Positions 1 through 5,362 of a DNA stretch of 5,362 nucleotides are shown here, in pieces. Where the stretch lies: positions 1 to 5,362 of the forward strand of contig DWUW01000344.1 in NCBI GenBank assembly GCA_019120525.1, read 5' to 3'. This DNA comes from Candidatus Eisenbergiella stercorigallinarum. GTDB taxonomy: Bacteria; Bacillota; Clostridia; Lachnospirales; Lachnospiraceae. Under the pieces are notes generated by a model. The model was given only the letters and a program-made list of their open reading frames with translations, searched no databases and had not been told where the DNA came from. Position numbers and translations under genes: made by a program. The first letter of the stretch is position 1; every line of letters starts with the position of its first letter.

Positions 1-1934
1 AGTCTACCGCTTATACCTATGAGGAATTTTATAATTTATATCTGAAGGACGAAAGCTTTCCGGACTATGAGGCATGGTATACCCATATGAAGGAGGATGT
101 GCCCGCCTATGGGCTCTCTCCTGTGGGTACCTATGCCTATAAGCGTACCGATACGGTAACGGAGAAGGAACTCTTCTATTATGAAAGGCCGCTGCTTGCC
201 TCCGGGGAATCGGACCACAGCCGGATCCGGATCTATATGGAGGAGGAGGCCGTCCGGGAAATCATGCCGGTCGCAGGGGGAGGCTGTGTGCAGCTGATCG
301 GGGATCTGACAGGGAAAACCCTGTACCTGGGCCAGGATGAGACAGAAGAGGACTGGGATGAAGAACAGGCCGGGAAGCTGGCGCAGCTTTTGTGGGAAGA
401 CCGGGATGGGAAAAAGAGCCGGATCCGGTTTGACGGGGAATCCTATGAGGTGATCCGTTACATTTCCTCCAGGTCCAATCTGATGTATTATGTGCTTCTG
501 CCGCAGAGCGTGCTCAACGGCAGGATGGTCTCCAGCCTGCTGATCCTGTGCGGGTTTCTTCTGGCCGGCAGCGTGGTGGGCGTGGGGCTGAGCTATCATA
601 TGTCGTCGTTAAGCGCTACACCGATCAATGACATCCTGCACAGCATTTCCCGGACGACCGAGCATTTTAACGGGCATCAGTCGGCCTTTTCCAGCCTGAA
701 GACCACCTTCAGCTATCTGCTGGAGACCAACTCCCGGCTTTCGGAAGCCATAGAAAGCCAGATGCCCTATCTGAGGAACTCCTTCGTCAACCGTCTGTTC
801 TACGGCAGCTACGCGGCGGAGGAGGACATGCAGAGGATCGCGGACAATGTGAAATTTGAATGGAAAAACAGGATCTTCTGCGTTGTCATCTTCCAGTTCC
901 ACCTGTTCCGGGACGGGGTGAAGGAAGAGGACGCGAAGCTGATGAATACCTGCATCCTTTCCCTGATCGAGGTCATCGGGAAGCTCCTGCCGGGAGCCCT
1001 GCACACCGATCTGGGAGAAGAACAGGTGGTCCTGCTCCTTTCCCTGCCCGCGGAAGACAGGGAAAGCTTTCGGACGAAGGTGGAGGAACATGTGGAGAAG
1101 ATCAGGGACAGCCTGCCGGCCAGCATTTCGGAAAAGCTGTTCGCCTACGGGGGCAGCGCGGCGGAGGAGCTGGGACAGGTGGCGGAATCCTATCAGAGCG
1201 CTTCCTGTATGGTCTGGGATGAGAATGACCAGATCGAAAATGCCGTGATCTGGTACCGGGGGACGCCCGGAGACGCGCCGAAGTATCCGCCGCAGGATCT
1301 GGCCGTGAAGCTGGAGCATTTCGTGACGGCAGGAGACAGCCAGGGCCTGCATGACGCGCTGGAGGAGCTGATCCGGAAATACATCATTGAAAACAACCTG
1401 CCGGTGTATCTGCAGCACATGCTGCTGAACGAGCTGCAGTCCGTGCTGTTCCGCATCATCGGGCGCATGGGGATGAAGGAGGAGGCCTACCGCCAGTATT
1501 ACGCGCAACTGGAGGAAAATTACAGCCTGCCTCTGATCCAGCAGATCACCACCACCCTGAACCTGTATAAGGAGGTCTGCGCGTACGCCAACGGGCAGAA
1601 GCAGCAGGGAGCGGCCCAGATGCTGGGCTCGTCGGTGTTCACCGCCTATATCGACGCCAATTTCGGGGATCCGAACCTGTCCTTAAGCTCCGTGGCGGCG
1701 GAATTCGGGATCAGCGAAGGCCATCTGTCCAAAACGTTCAAGCTGAAGTATGGGATGCGGTTTTCCGCCTATGTGGAAGCGGTGCGAATGGACAAGGCGA
1801 AGGATTTTTTAAAGAACACTTCCCTGAACGTCAACGAGATCTCGGAGCTGACCGGATACCTTTCCACGAATACCTTCTGCAGGGCCTTTAAGAGAGTGAC
1901 GGGGCTGACCCCTTCCGATTACAGGAACAAGTAA
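1..1934 (+). CDS. Membrane-bound AraC-family transcriptional regulator (YesN-like), 5'-truncated by window edge
   Basis: This gene encodes a one-component regulator that probably senses a signal outside the cell and binds DNA inside it. The frame is open from the first full codon at 3, with no stop before the ATG at 87. That ATG has no good ribosome site and lies inside the sensor domain, so the gene starts upstream of the window; about 643 codons are visible. Nucleotides 3 to about 527 encode a hydrophilic, Tyr/Glu-rich extracellular portion, probably Cache-like. About 528-590 encode a membrane span (LLILCGFLLAGSVVGVG), followed by a HAMP-like linker (TPINDILHSI). An FVNRLFYG motif (about 783-806) precedes a degenerate GGDEF-like region (about 849-1223) ending in the family-typical SYQSA segment. 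The AraC domain lies at about 1638-1931, with helix-turn-helix 1 from about 1683 and helix-turn-helix 2 from about 1824, ending GLTPSDYR. The family usually activates neighbouring carbohydrate genes, so the downstream ABC operon is the likely target. The ligand is unknown. Confidence 0.93.
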   Translation, partial: STAYTYEEFYNLYLKDESFPDYEAWYTHMKEDVPAYGLSPVGTYAYKRTDTVTEKELFYYERPLLASGESDHSRIRIYMEEEAVREIMPVAGGGCVQLIGDLTGKTLYLGQDETEEDWDEEQAGKLAQLLWEDRDGKKSRIRFDGESYEVIRYISSRSNLMYYVLLPQSVLNGRMVSSLLILCGFLLAGSVVGVGLSYHMSSLSATPINDILHSISRTTEHFNGHQSAFSSLKTTFSYLLETNSRLSEAIESQMPYLRNSFVNRLFYGSYAAEEDMQRIADNVKFEWKNRIFCVVIFQFHLFRDGVKEEDAKLMNTCILSLIEVIGKLLPGALHTDLGEEQVVLLLSLPAEDRESFRTKVEEHVEKIRDSLPASISEKLFAYGGSAAEELGQVAESYQSASCMVWDENDQIENAVIWYRGTPGDAPKYPPQDLAVKLEHFVTAGDSQGLHDALEELIRKYIIENNLPVYLQHMLLNELQSVLFRIIGRMGMKEEAYRQYYAQLEENYSLPLIQQITTTLNLYKEVCAYANGQKQQGAAQMLGSSVFTAYIDANFGDPNLSLSSVAAEFGISEGHLSKTFKLKYGMRFSAYVEAVRMDKAKDFLKNTSLNVNEISELTGYLSTNTFCRAFKRVTGLTPSDYRNK

Positions 1935-1973
1935 CAAAAAGAAGCCAAAAATAAGAAAAAAGAGAAATGAAAG

Positions 1974-2014
1974 AAACGGAGAAAACCTTGTATTTACGGG
2001 CTTTCTCCGTTTTT
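1974..2014 (+). terminator. Rho-independent terminator after the AraC-type regulator
   Basis: A perfect 11-bp stem pairs 1974-1984 (AAACGGAGAAA) with 2002-2012 (TTTCTCCGTTT). The 17-nt loop may be shortened by an inner CC/GG pairing. The 3' arm runs directly into a T-run (2010-2014). It begins 39 nt after the regulator's stop codon, as expected for an intrinsic terminator. The 5' flank (about 1935-1976) is very A-rich, so the same hairpin could also stop transcription from the opposite strand, although no minus-strand gene is visible. It separates the regulator transcript, at least partly, from the transporter genes, which should then have their own promoter or depend on readthrough. Confidence 0.85.
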
Positions 2015-2093
2015 GCATATGCCTGTCACGGTTATTGTAGATGGACGGATCCGAGAAGGGCGTGCTAGAGTGGGGACAACGAAACGAGCAAGG
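2015..2093 (+). other. Leader between terminator and permease 1
   Basis: This stretch of about 80 nt lies between the terminator and the permease ribosome site. It is open in the permease 1 frame from an ATG at 2019, but that ATG has no Shine-Dalgarno sequence and would add an Arg/Gly-rich stretch unlike a permease N-terminus, so I read it as untranslated. By position it should hold the 5' leader, and perhaps the promoter or operator, of the transporter operon. It contains short perfect palindromes (GCATATGC at 2015-2022 and CGGATCCG at 2045-2052), which are too short to assign. I find no convincing -35/-10 pair. Confidence 0.4.
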
Positions 2094-2101
2094 AAGGAGG
2101 T
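2094..2101 (+). promoter_or_regulatory. Ribosome binding site that fixes a TTG start for permease 1
   Basis: AAGGAGGT is a full match to the anti-Shine-Dalgarno core. It sits 7 nt before TTG at 2109, and no ATG or GTG in the permease frame lies at a suitable distance. It therefore decides the start in favour of this TTG over the upstream in-frame ATG at 2019. Confidence 0.88.
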
Positions 2102-2108
2102 AACAAAA

Positions 2109-3056
2109 TTGAAGGGAAAAGGGAAAACGAAAAAAACCGGACGGGGAACGCTTCGTCATTATATGAAGGCGCACTGGCAGCTTTATGCCATGATCATCCC
2201 GCCTGTGGTCATGCTGCTGATCTTTTCCTACGCGCCCATGTACGGGCTGCTGATGGCATTCAAAAACTACAGGGTGATCGACGGGGTCTGGGGCAGTCCC
2301 TGGGCGGCGCATTTCGGAATGGATAATTTCATCCGTTTCTTCGAGAACTACAACTTTCTGGAGAGCCTGAGGAACACGCTGGTGATCTCCCTGTACACGC
2401 TGGTGGTCAACACGCCCTGTTCGATCATCCTGGCGCTGTCCCTGAATTACGCGAAGAACGTGAAATTCAAGAAATTCGTGCAGATGGTGACCTATTCTCC
2501 CTATTTTATTTCCACCATCGTATTTGTCGGCATACTGAATTCCATCTTCGACGTCCGCGTGGGAGCCATCGGAAGCTTTGTTTACAATCATTTCGGGCTC
2601 AATGTGCTGGGGACGCCCGGGCTGTTCTCTTCCGTTTATGTGTGGAGCGGCGTATGGCAGACGGTGGGCTACGGCGCCATCATCTACATCGCGGCGCTCG
2701 CGGGAGTGGATATGGAGCAGCATGAAGCGGCGATCATCGACGGCGCGACCCTGCTGCAGAGGATCCGCTACGTGGATCTTCCGGCGATCATGCCCACCGC
2801 GGTGATCATGCTGATCCTGGAGACCGGACGGATCCTGAACATGGGATATGAAAAGATCCTCGCCATGCAGAACCAGAACAACCTGTCCATGTCGGAGGTC
2901 ATTCCCACCTATGCCTACAAGGTGTCGCTGGTGTCGAGCTTCCCGGATTATTCCTACGCGACGGCGATCGGCCTGTTCCAGTCGGCAGTAGGGCTGATCA
3001 TGATCCTTCTGTCGAACGCGATCGCGAAGAAAATGACCGGCGATGGATTCATCTAA
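2109..3056 (+). CDS. Sugar ABC transporter permease, LplB/YteP type (CUT1 family)
   Basis: This is one of two inner-membrane subunits of a carbohydrate importer. Starting from TTG at 2109, the product is 315 residues, normal for LplB-type permeases. A basic N-terminus (KGKGKTKK) is followed by about six hydrophobic spans: about 26-50, 90-112, 127-148, and three more in the C-terminal half, the last near YATAIGLFQSAVGLIMILLS. The ABC-coupling EAA loop is intact: E206-A-A, G212 and L224-P225 (EAAIIDGATLLQRIRYVDLP). This loop docks onto the ATPase. The APMYGLLMAFKNY segment is typical of the LplB branch. The gene is followed after 16 nt by the second permease, so the two are surely co-transcribed. 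The substrate is not readable; relatives move pectin-, alginate- or host-glycan-derived oligosaccharides. The family assignment is firm, while the TTG start rests on the ribosome site. Confidence 0.95.
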   Translation: MKGKGKTKKTGRGTLRHYMKAHWQLYAMIIPPVVMLLIFSYAPMYGLLMAFKNYRVIDGVWGSPWAAHFGMDNFIRFFENYNFLESLRNTLVISLYTLVVNTPCSIILALSLNYAKNVKFKKFVQMVTYSPYFISTIVFVGILNSIFDVRVGAIGSFVYNHFGLNVLGTPGLFSSVYVWSGVWQTVGYGAIIYIAALAGVDMEQHEAAIIDGATLLQRIRYVDLPAIMPTAVIMLILETGRILNMGYEKILAMQNQNNLSMSEVIPTYAYKVSLVSSFPDYSYATAIGLFQSAVGLIMILLSNAIAKKMTGDGFI

Positions 3057-3072
3057 GGGGAAAGGGAAAGAA

Positions 3073-3963
3073 ATGAAGAAAAAGAAAATCTCACAGGACA
3101 AGGTGGTCTATGCTGTCAATTATGTGCTGCTGTGCCTCCTGATGATCGCCGTATTATATCCGCTGATCTATATCGTGAGCTGTTCCTTCAGCTCCGGCGA
3201 CGCGCTGATGGCAGGCCGGGTCAAGCTCCTGCCGGTGGAGTTCACGCTGCTCAGCTATAAGACAGTATTCGAATATGAAAGCATCTGGACCGGCTATCTG
3301 AATTCCATCATCTATACGGTGGTTGGGACGGTGATCAGCATTGTGCTGACGATCCTTGCGGCCTACCCGCTCTCCCGGGATGATTTCCGGGGCGGAAATA
3401 TATTGATGAAGCTGTTTCTGTTCACCATGCTGTTCAGCGGCGGGCTGGTGCCCACGTACCTGCTGGTGAAAAACCTGGGTCTCGTGGATACCATGTGGGC
3501 GGTGGTGCTTCCCACGGCGGTCAACGCCTATAACATGATCGTAGCGAGGACCTTCTTCCGCCAGACGATCCCGAAGGATCTGCAGGAGGCGGCGGAGCTG
3601 GACGGCTGCTCCGATTTCAAATTTTTTACCAAGATCGTGATCCCGCTGTCCACGCCCATCATCGCGGTACTCTGTCTCTGGGTGGCGATCGCGCTGTGGA
3701 ACGGGTATTTCAATCCCCTGATCTACATCAATTCGGAGGATAAATATCCGCTGCAGCTGATCTTAAGAAGGATCCTTCTGATGGCGCAGGTGGATTTCGG
3801 AAACTCCGCCGTGGATCCCAGAGTGGTGATGGAGAACCAGTATTTAAGCCAGATGCTCCGCTACGGAACGATCATCATCAGCAGCCTGCCTCTGATGCTT
3901 ATCTATCCTTTTGTGCAGAAGTATTTTGTAAAGGGCGTCATGATCGGCGCGGTGAAGGGCTGA
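3073..3963 (+). CDS. Sugar ABC transporter permease, LplC/YtcP type (CUT1 family)
   Basis: This is the partner permease, which pairs with the preceding gene product to form the membrane channel. From ATG at 3073 it has 296 residues, the usual size. That start gives the typical MKKKKISQDK opening and has a modest purine-rich ribosome site (AGGG, 3063-3066, 6 nt spacing). An in-frame ATG at 3043 would add ten residues and overlap the end of permease 1, but lacks a ribosome site, so I prefer 3073. The first membrane span is at about 13-35, with about five more behind it. The EAA loop is complete: E172-A-A, G178 and P191 (EAAELDGCSDFKFFTKIVIP). The C-terminus KYFVKGVMIGAVKG is a hallmark of the LplC/YtcP group. 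The gap to permease 1 is 16 nt. The gap to the downstream lipoprotein gene is 72 nt and contains a hairpin. Confidence 0.95.
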   Translation: MKKKKISQDKVVYAVNYVLLCLLMIAVLYPLIYIVSCSFSSGDALMAGRVKLLPVEFTLLSYKTVFEYESIWTGYLNSIIYTVVGTVISIVLTILAAYPLSRDDFRGGNILMKLFLFTMLFSGGLVPTYLLVKNLGLVDTMWAVVLPTAVNAYNMIVARTFFRQTIPKDLQEAAELDGCSDFKFFTKIVIPLSTPIIAVLCLWVAIALWNGYFNPLIYINSEDKYPLQLILRRILLMAQVDFGNSAVDPRVVMENQYLSQMLRYGTIIISSLPLMLIYPFVQKYFVKGVMIGAVKG

Positions 3964-3974
3964 TGCTGCAGTTG

Positions 3975-4006
3975 TTATAAAACCGGGCACTGCCCGTGGT
4001 TTATAA
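3975..4006 (+). promoter_or_regulatory. Intercistronic hairpin between permease 2 and the binding-protein gene
   Basis: A long imperfect inverted repeat begins 12 nt after the permease 2 stop codon. The 5' arm 3975-3988 (TTATAAAACCGGGC) pairs with the 3' arm 3992-4006 (GCCCGTGGTTTATAA) around a 3-nt loop. This gives 13 base pairs, with one A-G mismatch and one bulged T. The sequence after it (ATCTATTTC) is not a T-run, so it does not look like a standard terminator. The hairpin ends 15 nt before the ribosome site of the lipoprotein gene. Such elements often block 3' exonucleases or mark processing sites, letting the binding protein be made in excess over the permeases. The structure is seen directly; that role is inferred. 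A weak terminator or attenuator is the alternative. Confidence 0.6.
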
Positions 4007-4021
4007 ATCTATTTCAAAAAA

Positions 4022-4027
4022 AGGAGG
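4022..4027 (+). promoter_or_regulatory. Ribosome binding site that fixes a GTG start for the lipoprotein
   Basis: AGGAGG lies 8 nt before GTG at 4036. The next in-frame ATG (4081) falls inside the signal peptide and would delete its positively charged N-terminal region, so GTG is the start. Confidence 0.88.
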
Positions 4028-4035
4028 AAGAAAAA

Positions 4036-5362
4036 GTGAAAAAGAAGACATTACTCAGAAAGAGGCTGCTTCCCGCCGTTATGGCGGCAGTCATGGGCGC
4101 TTCTCTTCTGGCAGGCTGCGGCGGCGGAAACGCTTCCACCGACACGGCTTCGACCGGAGGAACCGCTGCGGCAGACGACGGCGCGGCCGCGGCAGACAGC
4201 GGCGATCCGTTTGATTTCGAGTCCGTGAGCGACGTGACCTTCCCCCTGAAGGAAAAGCTGACGTTGGACGTATTCGTATACGCGTCCCTGACCGGCGGCG
4301 GAACCTATCAGGACAACTATGTGACGGACTGGATCGAGGAGCAGACGAACATCCATCTGAACTTCGTCTATGACGTGGACGGCGACGACGCGAAGACCAA
4401 GCTGAACCTGGTCATGACGGATCCCAACAACCTGCCCGACCTGTTCCTGGCCACCGGCTGGACCAAGACGGAGCTGCAGAATTACGGACAGCAGGGCCTG
4501 ATCATCCCGCTGAACGACCTGCTGGAGGACGCGCCCAACTGGAACGCGATGAACGAGGAAAGCCCGCTGAGAAAGGCCGACCTTGTCATGCCTGACGGCA
4601 ACATCTATACCTACGGCGACAACAATGAATGCTTCCACTGCCGTTACCAGAACAGAATGTACATCTACATGCCCTGGGTGGAGAAGCTGAATGACGGCAA
4701 GATCCCGGAGACCACGGAAGAGCTGTATGAGTTTTTGAAGAAGGTGAAGACCGAGGATCCCAACGGAAACGGCATCGCGGACGAGATCCCCATGACCGGA
4801 TACATCGGCGGCTGGGCCTCCGATCCCACCGTATGGATGATCAATTCCTTCGTACAGTGCAACAACCCTCTGAGCAACACGAACCCCACCGTCGCGGCAG
4901 GCCTTGTGGTGAACGAAGAGGGCAAGATCGAATACTCTGTAATGAAGGACGAATACAGGGACGCGCTCGCCTACATCAACAAGCTGTATGAGGAAGGCCT
5001 GCTGGATCCCCAGACCTTCACCCAGGACGCGACCCAGTTCGCGGCGACGCTGAAGAACGAGACCCCTCTGGTAGCGGTTTATCCGGGCGGCGGTCCGCAG
5101 ATTGATGATGAATTCTGGGCGAACCAGCCTGGTGTGTGGCAGGATTGGGAGATCTTCTGCCCGGTGGAAGGCCCTGACGGCGTGAGACTGGCAGCCATGA
5201 ATCTGGACAACTACTTCGCTATGGGTATCGGCAGTATTTCTTCTACCTGTGAATATCCGGAGATCGTAGTCGCCTTGTTAGACTTCCTGGCAAGTGAGGA
5301 AGCAAATTATGTGCAGTCCTGGGGACCGGAAGGCCTTGGATGGCAGTATACCAATGAGGGAA
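4036..5362 (+). CDS. Extracellular solute-binding lipoprotein, LplA/YtcQ type (family 1), 3'-truncated
   Basis: This lipoprotein captures the transporter's substrate at the outer face of the membrane. The frame is open to the right edge: 442 residues are visible and the family usually has about 500-560, so the C-terminus is missing. The signal peptide has a basic start (MKKKTLLRKR), a hydrophobic core and a lipobox SLLAGC, with the lipidated cysteine at C28. A flexible Gly/Ala/Asp/Ser/Thr linker follows to about residue 58, and the binding domain begins near LTLDVFVYAS. DPNGNGIADE (241-250) is an EF-hand-like loop seen in this family; the equivalent loop in the alginate-binding relative AlgQ2 binds calcium. 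C199-F-H-C202 forms a CxxC motif, and further cysteines lie at 275, 375 and 405. The gene is last in the visible order permease-permease-binding protein and is preceded by a hairpin. Family assignment is firm; the substrate is unknown. Confidence 0.95.
   Translation, partial: MKKKTLLRKRLLPAVMAAVMGASLLAGCGGGNASTDTASTGGTAAADDGAAAADSGDPFDFESVSDVTFPLKEKLTLDVFVYASLTGGGTYQDNYVTDWIEEQTNIHLNFVYDVDGDDAKTKLNLVMTDPNNLPDLFLATGWTKTELQNYGQQGLIIPLNDLLEDAPNWNAMNEESPLRKADLVMPDGNIYTYGDNNECFHCRYQNRMYIYMPWVEKLNDGKIPETTEELYEFLKKVKTEDPNGNGIADEIPMTGYIGGWASDPTVWMINSFVQCNNPLSNTNPTVAAGLVVNEEGKIEYSVMKDEYRDALAYINKLYEEGLLDPQTFTQDATQFAATLKNETPLVAVYPGGGPQIDDEFWANQPGVWQDWEIFCPVEGPDGVRLAAMNLDNYFAMGIGSISSTCEYPEIVVALLDFLASEEANYVQSWGPEGLGWQYTNEG

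Noticed and set aside
222..434. Repeated CCGGATCCGG-like words in the regulator gene (around 222-234 and 419-428)
   Set aside because: They encode Arg-Ile-Arg codons in frame (SRIRIY, SRIRF) and are explained by codon choice; there is no array or spacing pattern.
36..1508. Minus-strand reading frames opposite the regulator
   Set aside because: They have low-complexity composition, no family resemblance and no good ribosome sites, and the + strand frame is unmistakably an AraC regulator.
1993..2038. Possible sigma-A promoter elements (TTTACG with CATATG at 17 nt, or TTTGCA with TATTGT at 15 nt)
   Set aside because: Each has at most 3-4 matches per hexamer with poor spacing or a missing key base, and the first overlaps the terminator stem. 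This is not enough to call a promoter.
3043..3072. Alternative start of permease 2 at ATG 3043, overlapping the end of permease 1
   Set aside because: There is no Shine-Dalgarno sequence before it, and the added residues (MDSSKGKGKE) are not typical of the family. ATG at 3073 has a purine-rich site and the usual Lys-rich start.
1809..3101. Long minus-strand reading frame (about 430 codons) opposite the end of the regulator and all of permease 1
   Set aside because: Its product is rich in His, Arg, Asp and Gln without recognisable domains or membrane spans, it runs through the terminator, and it lies opposite a clearly coding permease. It is an antisense shadow of G+C-rich codons.
4051..4925. 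Minus-strand frames and a short + frame (3996-4214) overlapping the lipoprotein gene
   Set aside because: The + strand lipoprotein frame has a signal peptide, lipobox and family motifs. The others are shadows, and the short + frame is an Arg/Gly-rich out-of-frame reading of the signal peptide and linker.

Overview
The window is a piece of a bacterial chromosome of mid-50s % G+C by eye. All recognisable genes lie on the + strand. Their style suggests a gut-type Clostridia/Lachnospiraceae member: a YesN-like membrane AraC regulator, LplB/LplC-type sugar permeases, a lipoprotein with an Ala/Asp/Gly/Ser-rich linker, strong AGGAGG ribosome sites, and TTG and GTG starts. That placement is inferred from gene content and expression signals, not from a marker gene.

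Layout. Positions 1-1934 hold the 3' part of a one-component transmembrane regulator; its reading frame is open to the window edge, so the true N-terminus lies upstream. It has an extracellular sensor portion, one visible membrane span, a degenerate GGDEF-like cytoplasmic middle region and a C-terminal AraC double helix-turn-helix. A clear hairpin terminator (1974-2014) follows. After an approximately 80-nt leader come three transporter genes: permease 1 (2109-3056, TTG start), permease 2 (3073-3963, ATG start), and a solute-binding lipoprotein (GTG start at 4036) that runs off the right edge. A strong hairpin without a U-tract (3975-4006) lies between permease 2 and the lipoprotein gene.

How it works together. 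The lipoprotein should capture an oligosaccharide outside the cell and pass it to the heterodimeric permease. No ATP-binding subunit is encoded in the window, as is usual for the Lpl/Ytc group, which borrows a shared MsmX-type ATPase encoded elsewhere. The neighbouring regulator probably senses a sugar or related signal outside the cell and activates the transporter operon. The substrate cannot be read from the sequence; characterised relatives take up oligosaccharides such as rhamnogalacturonan or alginate fragments.

I see no mobile element, CRISPR array, tRNA, rRNA or clearly new system. The points most worth a second look are the intercistronic hairpin before the lipoprotein gene, the CxxC motif and EF-hand-like loop in the lipoprotein, and the regulator-terminator-operon arrangement.
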